Assembly: GCA_934702355.1 (NCBI GenBank)
Contig: CAKUXX010000002.1
Location: forward strand, 1-64,000
Reading direction: 5' to 3'
Source of the DNA: an uncultured Methanomassiliicoccales archaeon
GTDB lineage: Archaea > Thermoplasmatota > Thermoplasmata > Methanomassiliicoccales > Methanomethylophilaceae
Length of the DNA: 64,000 nucleotides
Numbering within the stretch: position 1 is the stretch's first letter; each line of letters starts with the position of its first letter. Below, in pieces: positions 18,048 to 27,733 of this stretch. The position numbers and the translations under genes are program-made. The notes under the pieces were generated by a model. The model saw only the letters and a list, made by a program, of their open reading frames with translations, searched no databases and had not been told where the DNA came from.

Positions 18048-21000
18048 AAAGGAAGAGCCAATCTTATCATGGCGCTGCTGACCTTCGTCGTGGTCACTGC
18101 GGCGCCTCTTATCCAATTCCAATCCGATGGGGATGCGGAAACACTCCCCGAGGTGACGATCACCGACAGGGGAGGAGGACTGTACACAGTGGACAATCCG
18201 TATCTGGAGGGATACTTCGGGATAGATCCGAGTCCGTCGAGTCTGAACGATCCGCTTTCCAAGGGTATATCCGAGATAGTCCCGAAGGAGATCATCATCG
18301 GCGGCAAGCATGTAGACGAGTCCAGATCATGGGACCCTGCCGATGGGAGCATATTCGATACCGAATACGCTGATTGGGGCATGGATGAACAAAGCATCAC
18401 GTTTCCGGCCAGGCTCAGCCGCGCCTACGACGGGGAAGACGTTTTCAGGACCTCCACAGACTGGGCTGCCGATATATACATCGATTCCAACGGGATGCAT
18501 ATCGGGGCGGTATGCCCGACCTCTCCTTACGGCAAGGGATGCACTCTGGAGTCAGAATACGGCGTAGACGAGCTGTACGACATAAGCATGCTTCAGGTGG
18601 TCAACCTGTACGGCTATACCGTGGGAGATTTCGACGGAGACGGCAATGAGGAGATCGCCATCCGTAGTTTCCAAGATGTCGTGGTCCTGGGCATAGGCCT
18701 TGACAGCGGCGGCAACACCAGACTGCTGGAGGAGGCCAGGATCCACTTCGATATCATCCCCGGGAAGGATACCCACTACTCCCCCATATCCATGAGCGCC
18801 GCGGATGTCGACGGCGACGGGAAGGACGAGATTCTCATGGCCCGGGGATACTACGAGGGCGCTCCCGGCAAAGGTGAGCAGACCATGCTCTACCTCATCG
18901 ATGTCCAGGACAAGACTGTCAGCAGCTCCGTTCTCGGATTCACCGAGGTCGACGGAAGTCCATTGGATGCCGTGATGGTGTCCGTCGTGGGCGCTGATGT
19001 CGACGGCGACGGGGTCACAGAGATCGTGATCGGCGGATATCTTTGGAACAACTCTGAAACAGGAGCGGACTACAACAAGAACTGGAGCAAACACGGCGGC
19101 GAGCTGTTCCTAGCCTACACCGAGGCGGACAAGATGGCCGCAGGCCATCCCGAGTTCAGGATGACCGTTCTGGGTGATGACGACGGGACCGCGGGCAACA
19201 GGTTCGCCGGTGCGGATCATTTCAAGGTCAAGGATCATAACGAATATGACACGTCCATATACCTGACCGACGACGATGATAACCCTCTGGGGCTTTGCAG
19301 GTCCATCAACTGGTGCAATTGGACCGTCCCCCTCGGGAATGTGAGGATGACATCCTTCGATACCAACGGATACACCGAGCAGCTGTACTTCAACACGTGG
19401 TTCTACCAATGGGACGGGCAGAAGTTCTCCGTATTCCTCAAGACAGGTGCTTTCAAGAGCACTTCCGACAACAACAACGTCGCCTGCAACTTCCTCGACA
19501 GTGGGATGATCTGGAGCGACTCGCCCGACGATTACGACGGCTCGGAATCATTCATGCTCTCCTACGGATGCGATATGGAGAGTCATTACCGTGACGGGTA
19601 CACGGAATGGTCCTTCGTCATCTATGATCTCGGCGAGCAGTATGCGACCGAGGCATTCGGCGCCGATCTGGTCGATAAAGGTTCCGTGTATCAGAATTGG
19701 AACCATCCCTGCTACAGCAACAGGATGTATCTGGCGAATACCGACAACGATGCCTACTACGCACTGTTGGAGGCTCAGCTGTACACATACACGGATCCCA
19801 CGGTCATCGCGTTCATATCTGCCATACCATACGACAACGATCTGGCCGAGATGGTCGTCGGAGGCCCTGACGGGATAGGGTCCACGGAGTTCGAGCGGTA
19901 CACTGAAACAGGAACCGGGACCGAATCGACCACCACATGGACCGCAGGCCCCTCCGGCAGCCTGGAGTTCTGGCGGATGGAGCTCGAGGCGGAGACAGGC
20001 ATAACGACCGGGGACTCATATTCGCATACTCAGACCATCGAGTTCAGCACAGCATACGAATCTGCCGAGGATACGGTGGCGATGTACGTCATCCCGATGG
20101 ACATCTACGTCTACCGTGTCTTCCAATCCGACGGCGAAGGCGGGGTGAAGGAGAGCATCCAGACCATCGTCCGCTATCATGAGGCCATCGATCTTACGAT
20201 GGAGTACGAGGGCTACATCGAGTTCATGGACGGGTACAACAGGGTCATGAAGGCCTACTCCGAGGATTTCGTGGAGATCCCCGTCATCGGATACCCGGAC
20301 CATGTCCAGGGGGACATTTCCTCATTCGACGAGGATCCCTTGGATCCGTTGGTATCCGTGACGGTCACGTACTTCGGAACAGGGTCCCATGCATCTGTTT
20401 CGAAGTGCGTGGATCTCAGTTCGGAGGATGAGCACAGCACGATATCCGGAGGCTCCGTCTCCATCGGCGTCCATGTGACCGGCCTGTTCGGAAAGATCGG
20501 AATCGGAGGGGATGTGGAAATGGAATGCGAAGGTGCGGATGTCACCTCCACGACGAACGGCATGGCCTTCACATCGACGCTCAGCAACGGGATGGAGACG
20601 ATCTACCTGGGAGAAGAGAATGTGGTCAGGCAGTACCGCATGGAGGGGAGGTTCTGGGCCGAGGTCCGCTCCCTGGAGGCGTCGGACGGCACAGGAGCCC
20701 AGTACGTCTACGTAGGGTACACTGTCACGGACTTCGAATCCGCCCCCGCCCTGGGGACACTGGTCCCCGACATCTACGTTCCCGACGGCTCGGATGAGGA
20801 CGATCCCTACAATCCGACCCCGGATGCGGTGTACATGCTTGTCACGACCCCGGATGTTACCAAGAGACCGGACGTGGCCCCTGAAACGTATGTCCTGCAG
20901 ATGCTCTGGCAGGGATCATGGTACGACGTCAACTCCATGGTACTCGGAATAGAGGCATTCATGGAGGATGGTGACGGCTGGATCCGCGCAGACTCGTTCG

Positions 21001-21476
21001 TGACCGATGGGGGGTCTCCCGAGAGCGTGTGGTTCAAGGTCACCGGGCTGGAGGGTTTCTCATACTACTCCTACGACTTCCGCCTGGCCTCGCTGACATC
21101 GGACGGGTACAACTACACCCTTCCCGTGACCGCATACAAGGATGCCCGCATCTTCGCAGACAACATACTGATGTCGAAGGTCGTGAGCATCGAAGACGGA
21201 CTCGCAGTGATAGATAACCTCGGAACCGTGCCGAAGGGGCTCACAGCAGTCTTCGTGGATGTCGGATCGAGCGAAATCGGGCCGTTGGCACTCGCCCAGA
21301 TGTCTGCGGACGGGACATTCAAGGTGCTGTCCGACAGACTGGTGAACCATGACGGATACCTGCTCTGCATAATCGAGGATGACGGCTCTGACGATGACAA
21401 GACCATGATCCCGATCATAATCGTCGCCATATTCGTCATACTGGCAGCCGCAGGGGCGGTGATGCCGAAGGAGTGA
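18045..21476 (+). CDS. Giant secreted VCBS/FG-GAP repeat surface protein
   Basis: A 1143-aa membrane-anchored extracellular protein. The signal peptide spans 1 to about 31 (hydrophobic LIMALLTFVVVTAAPLI) and a C-terminal transmembrane helix spans about 1118-1138. At least three FG-GAP/VCBS blades with Ca2+-binding loops (DFDGDGNEE, DVDGDGKDE, DVDGDGVTE) lie at about 200-340, typical of beta-propellers. The remainder is unassigned, rich in Asp, Tyr and Gly. The gene is divergent from the DtxR-feoB operon, with a palindrome over its start codon, which suggests metal-responsive expression. A role in adhesion, substrate or metal capture is possible; I cannot choose. The mRNA is predicted to be leaderless. 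Confidence 0.85.
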   Translation: MKGRANLIMALLTFVVVTAAPLIQFQSDGDAETLPEVTITDRGGGLYTVDNPYLEGYFGIDPSPSSLNDPLSKGISEIVPKEIIIGGKHVDESRSWDPADGSIFDTEYADWGMDEQSITFPARLSRAYDGEDVFRTSTDWAADIYIDSNGMHIGAVCPTSPYGKGCTLESEYGVDELYDISMLQVVNLYGYTVGDFDGDGNEEIAIRSFQDVVVLGIGLDSGGNTRLLEEARIHFDIIPGKDTHYSPISMSAADVDGDGKDEILMARGYYEGAPGKGEQTMLYLIDVQDKTVSSSVLGFTEVDGSPLDAVMVSVVGADVDGDGVTEIVIGGYLWNNSETGADYNKNWSKHGGELFLAYTEADKMAAGHPEFRMTVLGDDDGTAGNRFAGADHFKVKDHNEYDTSIYLTDDDDNPLGLCRSINWCNWTVPLGNVRMTSFDTNGYTEQLYFNTWFYQWDGQKFSVFLKTGAFKSTSDNNNVACNFLDSGMIWSDSPDDYDGSESFMLSYGCDMESHYRDGYTEWSFVIYDLGEQYATEAFGADLVDKGSVYQNWNHPCYSNRMYLANTDNDAYYALLEAQLYTYTDPTVIAFISAIPYDNDLAEMVVGGPDGIGSTEFERYTETGTGTESTTTWTAGPSGSLEFWRMELEAETGITTGDSYSHTQTIEFSTAYESAEDTVAMYVIPMDIYVYRVFQSDGEGGVKESIQTIVRYHEAIDLTMEYEGYIEFMDGYNRVMKAYSEDFVEIPVIGYPDHVQGDISSFDEDPLDPLVSVTVTYFGTGSHASVSKCVDLSSEDEHSTISGGSVSIGVHVTGLFGKIGIGGDVEMECEGADVTSTTNGMAFTSTLSNGMETIYLGEENVVRQYRMEGRFWAEVRSLEASDGTGAQYVYVGYTVTDFESAPALGTLVPDIYVPDGSDEDDPYNPTPDAVYMLVTTPDVTKRPDVAPETYVLQMLWQGSWYDVNSMVLGIEAFMEDGDGWIRADSFVTDGGSPESVWFKVTGLEGFSYYSYDFRLASLTSDGYNYTLPVTAYKDARIFADNILMSKVVSIEDGLAVIDNLGTVPKGLTAVFVDVGSSEIGPLALAQMSADGTFKVLSDRLVNHDGYLLCIIEDDGSDDDKTMIPIIIVAIFVILAAAGAVMPKE

Positions 21477-21498
21477 CGTCCTTTCAAAACTGATTATT

Positions 21499-21525
21499 CC
21501 GGAGTCGGTACTTTGCCGGCTCCGG
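21499..21525 (+). terminator. Hairpin after the VCBS protein gene
   Basis: CCGGAG and CTCCGG pair around a 15-base loop, 23 bp after the stop. No strong T run follows, so the assignment is tentative. Confidence 0.4.
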
Positions 21526-21606
21526 GCAAACTTCTCACGGAGACCCTGTCAAATAGGGTAGAAAAACGTTCCATCCGACTCATTTTACATTGTCGGTAAT
21601 AAGTTT

Positions 21607-21627
21607 GGAAGGGGTTGTACCCCTTCC
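21607..21627 (-). terminator. Hairpin after the small coiled-coil gene
   Basis: The arms GGAAGGGG and CCCCTTCC are perfect with a five-base loop, directly after the stop of the minus-strand gene. Confidence 0.55.
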
Positions 21628-21632
21628 GGGAA

Positions 21633-21926
21633 TCATTCTTTGGATTCCTCGTCCTTCTTACCGATGGCATCCTTCTTGGCCTTCAGGTCGCAGATCTTCT
21701 TCTCGGACTCTCCGATCTTCTCGAAGATGCATGAGATGTCGGCGCTGTTGGCGTCCTTGCCGTCCTTGAGGGCTGCGACGACCTTCTCGCCGATCTCCTT
21801 AGTCAGGTCTGCGATGTTCCTCTCCTCCTTGCGGATGTCGGAATCGATCTTCTCTTTGTCGATGGCGTTTCCGAGTTTCTCATCTGCGCTCTTGACGGAG
21901 TCCTTGACCTTGTCCATGAATCCCAT
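21633..21926 (-). CDS. Small charged coiled-coil protein
   Basis: A 97-aa, highly charged, Lys- and Glu-rich protein that should form a long helix or coiled coil (DIRKEERNIADLTKEIGEKV, then SEKKICDLKAKKDAIG). It has no membrane segment. I do not recognise a named family. A monocistronic gene with its own hairpin terminator. A clear ATG is used. Confidence 0.7.
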   Translation of the reverse strand: MGFMDKVKDSVKSADEKLGNAIDKEKIDSDIRKEERNIADLTKEIGEKVVAALKDGKDANSADISCIFEKIGESEKKICDLKAKKDAIGKKDEESKE

Positions 21927-22031
21927 ATCAACAAATCTCCTGTTCCGACCCGACCGATAAACAACCGGGTTCTGTTGCCCACATTGCGCCCTGAGCCTTT
22001 AATCTTCTCAGGGAAAAATGGAAAGACGGGC

Positions 22032-22046
22032 GGGGGATGGACCCCC
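22032..22046 (-). terminator. Hairpin after glyA
   Basis: GGGGG and CCCCC arms around a five-base loop, 18 bp past the glyA stop, with T-rich sequence following on the minus strand. Confidence 0.5.
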
Positions 22047-22063
22047 TTTCCCGTGTTGTAGTT

Positions 22064-23350
22064 TCAGAAGTCCACGAGCTTGTGGTACTCGTATGCCGGC
22101 TCGCCGGCGTTGAAGCAGTACTGTATGGTTGCGAACTGCTTCTTGAAGGCCTTGACGTCCTCCTTCACCTTGGCGGGGTCCTCTTTCTTGACGACGACCC
22201 TTGCGATGAACTCGGCGACCTGCTTCATCTCGCTCTCCTTCATTCCGAGACGGGTCATCTCCTGGGATCCGAGCCTCAGACCGGAGGGCCTGACGGCGCT
22301 GGTGTCCTGGGGCAGCATGTTCTTGTTGCAGATGATGTTGGCATCCTCGAGCAGCTTGGCGCAGTCCTTTCCGCCTCCGAACTGGGAGACATCGACGGCG
22401 ATAGCGTGGGACCTTGTGAATCCCTGCTTCTCGCAGAGGACCGGGACTCCCAGCTCGTACAGAGCCTGTCCGAGTGCGCGGGAGTTCTTGCATGCCTGTG
22501 CCGCATACTCCTTTCCGAAGACGTCCATCTCGGCGAGGGTTATGCCGAGAGCGGCCATCGCATGGAGGTGGTGGCTGCTGGTGACACCGGGGAAGACGGC
22601 CTTGTGGAGCATCTTCTCCTGCTCCTCGCTGAGGTTCTGTCCCAGGAGCATACCGTGGTTGGGTCCGGGGAAGGTCTTGTGGGTGGAGGACGAGACGATG
22701 TTCACACCCTCCCTGAGGGGGTCGTGGAACTGTCCGCCTGCGATGAGTCCGAGGACGTGCGCACAGTCCTCCCAAACAAGGCATCCGACCTCGTTGAAGG
22801 TGTCCTGGAGCTCCTTGAGCGGTGGGGGGAACAGGAAGACGGAGAGACCGAACTGTGCGATCTTGGGCTTGACTTCCTTCAGGAGCTTGATGGTACCGTC
22901 GACATCGAGGTTCATGTCCTCGACGTTGAACGGGTAGTTGACGGAGTTCACGGCCCTCTGTCCGAAGGCACCGAACTCGCATGTGGAGATGTGCGCTCCC
23001 TGGGCTAGGGCGCAGGTGGTGATCGTGTCGCCGGGGTTGGCGAACGCGAAGAGGACGGCCATGTTGGCGACGGTTCCGGAGATGGGTCTGACATCGGCGA
23101 AATCGGCGTTGAAGACCTTCTTTGCCAGTTCGATCGCCTTCAGCTCGACCTGGTCGACATAGATGTTTCCCTGGTAGTAGCGCTTTCCCGGAAGTCCCTC
23201 GGCGTACCTGTCGGCGAAGTCGGAGATGAGCATCTCTTTCGCAAGGGGGCTCATGAGGTTCTCGGATGCGATCATGGGGATGCTCTCCTCGAACCATTTG
23301 TTGTGGGCCATCACCTTTTCTCTGATGAATTTGGCGTCTTCGATTGTCAT
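22064..23350 (-). CDS. glyA: Serine hydroxymethyltransferase
   Basis: A 428-aa PLP enzyme interconverting serine and glycine with a C1 carrier (tetrahydromethanopterin or folate type in archaea). The PLP lysine lies in SSSTHKTFPGPNHG. Other family blocks are MIASENLMSP, RYAEGLPGKRYYQG and RPSGLRLG. A TATA box at 23371-23379 is 25 bp before the ATG, so the mRNA is leaderless and independent of the upstream hypothetical gene. The C-terminal Cys/Tyr-rich tail is slightly longer than in bacterial GlyA. Confidence 0.95.
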   Translation of the reverse strand: MTIEDAKFIREKVMAHNKWFEESIPMIASENLMSPLAKEMLISDFADRYAEGLPGKRYYQGNIYVDQVELKAIELAKKVFNADFADVRPISGTVANMAVLFAFANPGDTITTCALAQGAHISTCEFGAFGQRAVNSVNYPFNVEDMNLDVDGTIKLLKEVKPKIAQFGLSVFLFPPPLKELQDTFNEVGCLVWEDCAHVLGLIAGGQFHDPLREGVNIVSSSTHKTFPGPNHGMLLGQNLSEEQEKMLHKAVFPGVTSSHHLHAMAALGITLAEMDVFGKEYAAQACKNSRALGQALYELGVPVLCEKQGFTRSHAIAVDVSQFGGGKDCAKLLEDANIICNKNMLPQDTSAVRPSGLRLGSQEMTRLGMKESEMKQVAEFIARVVVKKEDPAKVKEDVKAFKKQFATIQYCFNAGEPAYEYHKLVDF

Positions 23351-23370
23351 CAGACTGGCAACGCTGACAC

Positions 23371-23379
23371 CGAATATAA
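23371..23379 (-). promoter_or_regulatory. TATA box of glyA
   Basis: CTTATATTC on the minus strand, centred about 25 bp before the glyA ATG, with no Shine-Dalgarno between them. Confidence 0.55.
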
Positions 23380-23404
23380 GGATGGCTGGGAATCCGACCC
23401 CGTC

Positions 23405-23797
23405 TTATGCCCCGTGATGGGCGTCCCCGTCCCTTCTTGGGCGGGGAAGCCCCTCGGATGCGATCCTTTCCGCTTCCTCCATCGTCATCTTCCTGCCTTC
23501 AAGATGAGGGGCCGTGGATGTCCAAGTACGGTCTCTGATGTCCAATTCCCATGTCCAATTATCCCAATCGGCCATGCCTTCCGCCTCTCCGGCGCTCATG
23601 ATGTAGAACGAGGCGTCCTTGCAGACTCCCTGCATCGTCTTGATCACGGCATTGCACATGATGTTGTACACATCGTCCCTCGATCTCAGCAGGGCATCGT
23701 CGACTGCCGGTATCGCATTCATCCCGAGCCAATGGCAGTAGAGGTCCGGGGACGACCTTGTTCCGTCGGTTATCCTTATCACGATCCTGTCGCCCAT
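23405..23797 (-). CDS. Hypothetical protein
   Basis: A 130-aa soluble protein I do not recognise. It begins with a beta-rich segment (DRIVIRITDG) and has a Trp-rich middle (ADWDNWTWELDI) and a basic C-terminus. The start at 23797 is chosen for GGAGG at about eight bases upstream; a longer frame to 23920 has no such signal. The gene ends 54 bp before the separately promoted glyA. Confidence 0.6.
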   Translation of the reverse strand: MGDRIVIRITDGTRSSPDLYCHWLGMNAIPAVDDALLRSRDDVYNIMCNAVIKTMQGVCKDASFYIMSAGEAEGMADWDNWTWELDIRDRTWTSTAPHLEGRKMTMEEAERIASEGLPRPRRDGDAHHGA

Positions 23798-23936
23798 CGG
23801 TATCCGCCTCCGTTGTCCGGAGATGTTGTTCCGTTCATGACCGGTTCTCGTCCTGACGGTATTAGAAGGGTGTGCGGAGTGTCGCATTTGCAGATCAATC
23901 ATGTCGTTATGGTGCATCACGCGGTCCGATTCGTTA

Positions 23937-23971
23937 CAAATAAATAGTGCTTCGTGCTAACACGTAGCACG
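23937..23971 (+). promoter_or_regulatory. Promoter and palindromic operator of the aldolase gene
   Basis: ACAAATAAAT (23937-23946) is the TATA-like box. GTGCTAACACGTAGCAC (23954-23970), extended by C and G to 7-bp arms, lies between TATA and the predicted transcription start. The same form GTGCTAA-N4-TAGCAC recurs at 57528-57544 before the symporter operon, with 13 of 17 positions identical. Confidence 0.65.
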
Positions 23972-23979
23972 GTGAAAGG

Positions 23980-24771
23980 TTGTTCGGAAAGAACATAAGG
24001 ATCGAGAGGATTTTCGACAGGAACAGCGGCAATGCGGTCATTGTGCCCATGGATCACGGGATCAGCGTGGGGCCTATCCCCGGGCTCATTGACATGAAGC
24101 AGACCGTCAACGATGTCGTGGAGGGCGGTGCCACCGCAGTCCTGATGCACAAGGGTATCGTCCCCCAGGGACACAGGACATCGGGACACGATGTCGGACT
24201 CATCCTCCATCTTTCCGCTTCCACGGACATAGGGGTCAATTCCAACAACAAGGTCCTTGTCGCAACTGTAGAGGAAGCACTCAAGATGGGTGCCGATGCC
24301 GTTTCCATGCACATCAACGTCGGAGCGGAGGCGGAGCCCAGGATGCTCGAGGACCTCGGAATGGTCTCCAGGCAGTGCACCGAATGAGGTATGCCCCTCA
24401 TCGCGATGGCCTACCCCCGCGGACCCAAGATAAAGGATTCGTTCGATCCCGTGGCCATAGCCCATGCCGCGCGTGTCGCAATGGAACTCGGAGCCGATGT
24501 GGTGAAATGCAGCTACACCGGCGACATCGATTCCTTCAGGGAAGTTGTCAGGGGTACAATGGTCCCCGTCGTCATCGCCGGAGGTCCGAAGGTCAACAGC
24601 GATCTGGAACTGCTGACGATGGTCCATGACTCCCTCGAAGCGGGAGGACGCGGAGTGTCCATCGGACGCAACATCTTCCAGCACAGGGATGTCCGCGGCA
24701 TCATGTCCGCAGTGTCGGACATAGTCATCAACGGGGCATCCGTCGAAGAGGCCATGAAGCACCTCTCGTGA
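23980..24771 (+). pseudogene. 2-amino-3,7-dideoxy-D-threo-hept-6-ulosonate (ADH) synthase, interrupted by in-frame TGA
   Basis: One 264-codon reading frame for the class I aldolase-like enzyme that starts the archaeal aromatic amino-acid route. A single TGA at 24385-24387 splits it. Before it are [14 protein letters not shown] and [11 protein letters not shown]. After it are [18 protein letters not shown], the Schiff-base region VVKCSYTGD, and GGPKV. Reading resumes in the same frame directly after the TGA. From recall, homologs have Trp there (EWGMPL), so a TGG to TGA change is the simplest view. The expected catalytic Asp (PMDHG), Tyr (AYPRG) and Lys (VKCSY) are all kept. The start appears to be TTG at 23980. 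It could be a true nonsense mutation, a sequence error or readthrough. No partner dehydroquinate synthase II gene is adjacent. Confidence 0.85.
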
Positions 24772-24775
24772 AAAC

Positions 24776-24802
24776 ATCTGGCAGGGGTCACCCCCTGTCA
24801 GT
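24776..24802 (+). terminator. Hairpin after the ADH synthase gene
   Basis: Two G+C-rich arms of the form CTGGCAGGGG and CCCCCTGTCAG pair around a short loop just past the stop, before the riboflavin promoter. Confidence 0.5.
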
Positions 24803-24810
24803 ATACTTAC

Positions 24811-24841
24811 TAATTTACTGGTAATTACAACGCTTTTTAAC
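24811..24841 (+). promoter_or_regulatory. Promoter and possible operator of the rib operon
   Basis: GCTTTTTAA (24832-24840) is the TATA box. TAATTTACTGGTAATTA (24811-24827) is a partial dyad right upstream of it. Archaeal rib genes are often controlled by the CTP-dependent kinase-regulator RbkR, but I cannot confirm that this is its site. Confidence 0.4.
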
Positions 24842-24877
24842 TGAAATTCGGGTATTCGGACTCAAGGTCGTATCTAA

Positions 24878-25588
24878 ATGGATTTCGAGAAGGCGCTTGA
24901 GGACATCAGGAACGGGAAACCGATATTGGTCTATGATTTCGATGACAGGGAGAGGGAGTCCGATCTCACGGTCGCCTCTCAGTTCGTCACACCCAAGATC
25001 CTGAAGATGATGAGGCACGAGGCCGGCGGTCTCGTCTGCACCACCACACCGTACAGGAAGGCTGCTGAACTCGGTCTTCCATTCATGTCCGACGTCTATT
25101 GGGACGACCGCGCCAAATATCCCGTCCTGGGAGCAATGGCCCCCAACGACATACCCTATGATGCCACGAAATCCTCGTTCGGCATTACGATCAACCACCG
25201 TGATACCTATACCGGCATAACAGACAACGACAGGGCCCTTACCATCACGGCCTACGTGGACACGATCTTCCAGGATGAGCCCACCGATGTCATATGCAAA
25301 GAGCTCGGCGAGAGGTTCCGCGCTCCCGGACACGTCCATCTTCTCAACACGTCCGAGAGGATCCTCAAGAGCCGCCACGGCCACACGGAGCTGTGCACCG
25401 CCATGATGTACATGGCAGGCGTCAAGCCTTCGGCCACGATCTGCGAGATGATGGGCGACGACGGAGGCTCGATGTGCAAATCGGATGTCTCCGAGTTCGC
25501 ATCCGCAAACGGAATAACGATGATCGAGGGCAAGGACATCATCACCGAATGGGAGTCCTTCCTCGAGAGGACGGGACTGGAGCTCTGA
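24878..25588 (+). CDS. ribB: 3,4-dihydroxy-2-butanone 4-phosphate synthase
   Basis: A 236-aa enzyme converting ribulose 5-phosphate to the four-carbon unit for lumazine plus formate. Family marks are YDFDDRERESDL with the acidic metal-binding run, SFGITINHRDTYTGITDNDR, and RAPGHVHLLNTS. It is the stand-alone archaeal form without a GTP cyclohydrolase II domain. It is first in a tight four-gene riboflavin operon (4 bp to ribL). Confidence 0.95.
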   Translation: MDFEKALEDIRNGKPILVYDFDDRERESDLTVASQFVTPKILKMMRHEAGGLVCTTTPYRKAAELGLPFMSDVYWDDRAKYPVLGAMAPNDIPYDATKSSFGITINHRDTYTGITDNDRALTITAYVDTIFQDEPTDVICKELGERFRAPGHVHLLNTSERILKSRHGHTELCTAMMYMAGVKPSATICEMMGDDGGSMCKSDVSEFASANGITMIEGKDIITEWESFLERTGLEL

Positions 25589-25592
25589 GCCG

Positions 25593-26491
<899 letters not shown>

Positions 26492-26497
26492 GTCAAG

Positions 26498-26905
26498 ATG
26501 GAAGCTTACAAGATTGGAATGGTAGTGGCAGAATTCAACTACGAGGTCACCTCGCTCATGATGGAGAGGGCAAAGGCAGAGGCCGAGTTCCTCGGAGTCC
26601 AGATCACCGAGGTCGCAAAGGTCCCCGGAGTCTTCGAAGTGCCCTATGCCGTCAAGAAGATGCTCGAGAAGTCCGATGTGGACGCTGTCGTCACCCTCGG
26701 AGCGGTGATCACAGGCGAGACGAAGCACGACGAGGTCGTCGTCGCTCAGGCATCGAGGAAGATCATGGACCTCGGACTCGAATACGACAAGCCCGTCGGA
26801 TTCGGAATCACGGGACCCGGAATGACCGAGCTCCAGGCTATGGACAGGATCGAGAAGGGCCGCGAGGTCATCGACGCCGTCGTCAAGATGCTTCAGAGAT
26901 TCTGA
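26498..26905 (+). CDS. ribH: 6,7-dimethyl-8-ribityllumazine synthase
   Basis: A 135-aa enzyme that joins the pyrimidine and the four-carbon unit. Marks are VVAEFNYEVTSLM at the substrate-binding N-terminus, VPGVFEVPYAVKKM, and the loop LGAVITGETKHDEVV with the catalytic His. It is shorter than bacterial RibH, as usual in archaea. Last gene of the rib operon, six bases after ribC. Confidence 0.95.
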   Translation: MEAYKIGMVVAEFNYEVTSLMMERAKAEAEFLGVQITEVAKVPGVFEVPYAVKKMLEKSDVDAVVTLGAVITGETKHDEVVVAQASRKIMDLGLEYDKPVGFGITGPGMTELQAMDRIEKGREVIDAVVKMLQRF

Positions 26906-26919
26906 TAGAAACAATCAAA

Positions 26920-26944
26920 GGGGGAGGGCCGGCCGCCCTTCCCC
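26920..26944. terminator. Bidirectional terminator between ribH and the zinc-ribbon gene
   Basis: GGGGGAGGGC and GCCCTTCCCC form a strong stem between the convergent genes. A/T-rich sequence follows on both sides. Confidence 0.65.
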
Positions 26945-26953
26945 ATTTTAAAA

Positions 26954-27379
26954 TTACATTCTTGTGGCGCGTCCGTCGCATACCGTCGAACGGACGATGC
27001 TGACGACGCTCGACAATGCCACTCCCGTCTTCATCGATATCTCGACGCATCCTTCTCCCGCGAGGTACATGTCCACGATCAGTCTGTTGGATCCGTCCAC
27101 CTTCGCTTTGTTGGCGATGATCCTCTCCTTCCTCTCCTGGGATTTCCATGAGCGTGTCTTGCAGGAAGGGCATCTGAGGGGCTCCTTGGCGGTCCTGGAG
27201 AACCATTCGTGTCCGCATATGCAGCACGTGTTGATGGTCGATTCCCCTTGCCAGTAGTAGGTTCCGCATCCAGGGCAGCGCACCGGATTGGCAGAATGGC
27301 TGTACCATGTGTGATGGCAGCGACCGCATGTCTTTATCCGGTCCTTGAAGGCCGGTATGTCACGGATATCACTTGGCAT
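26954..27379 (-). CDS. Double zinc-ribbon protein with C-terminal helix-turn-helix
   Basis: A 141-aa protein. Two zinc ribbons are visible: CGRCHHTWYSHSANPVRCPG (about 17-39) and a second with CCICGHEW and RCPSC (about 50-75). A C-terminal HTH-like segment, CVEISMKTGVALSSVVSIV, follows. It is probably a DNA-binding regulator; targets are unknown. The ATG at 27379 is chosen because a TATA box (27403-27412) lies 25-30 bp upstream. A longer frame to 27466 would cross the promoter. Confidence 0.7.
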   Translation of the reverse strand: MPSDIRDIPAFKDRIKTCGRCHHTWYSHSANPVRCPGCGTYYWQGESTINTCCICGHEWFSRTAKEPLRCPSCKTRSWKSQERKERIIANKAKVDGSNRLIVDMYLAGEGCVEISMKTGVALSSVVSIVRSTVCDGRATRM

Positions 27380-27733
27380 ATACATCCAACATATTTTCAT
27401 ACTATTAAAAACTTTGACCGGACGTTTCGAATTCCGAATCTTATAATGAGTTGTACTTGCAATCAAATCAGCATATAAACATCAGAATCGGGTATCTCAG
27501 TTGGATGTGACGCATCCAACTGTGTAAATTAAACAATCTGCGGAGTCGGGAATGGAAGATACGTCATAGGCGGGGATGTTGGAAAGAAGGACTTATCTGC
27601 ATCCTGAAATCGTCCATAGATTCATTATTGCTCTGCAAAACGGAGACAGGGCATTTTTGGCCATACCTGACCAGAGAGATGATGAAAAGACCGGATCCCC
27701 GTCCCATGTGAGGGGCGGGGCATCCGGAAAGGA
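27380..27733. other. A+T-rich gap with promoter and palindrome
   Basis: Holds the TATA box TTTTTAATA (minus strand, 27403-27412) of the zinc-ribbon gene, the perfect palindrome at 27498-27522, and the aminotransferase terminator near 27695-27731 (GATGCCCCG...CGGGGATC on the minus strand). I see no convincing gene. Confidence 0.5.
27498..27522. promoter_or_regulatory. Perfect 10-bp-arm palindrome
   Basis: CAGTTGGATG and CATCCAACTG surround a five-base centre. CATCCAAC also occurs alone at 27383-27390, next to the zinc-ribbon gene's start. It may be an operator or an RNA stem; there is no adjacent T run. Confidence 0.5.

Noticed and set aside
24385..24387. Selenocysteine at the in-frame TGA
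   Set aside because: The recalled homologs have Trp, not Cys, at this position and no catalytic need for Sec is known in this enzyme. I saw no obvious SECIS element after the gene.
24385..24387. Pyrrolysine-type recoding
   Set aside because: Pyrrolysine uses TAG, and this codon is TGA. I found no gene in the window split by an in-frame TAG with homology on both sides.
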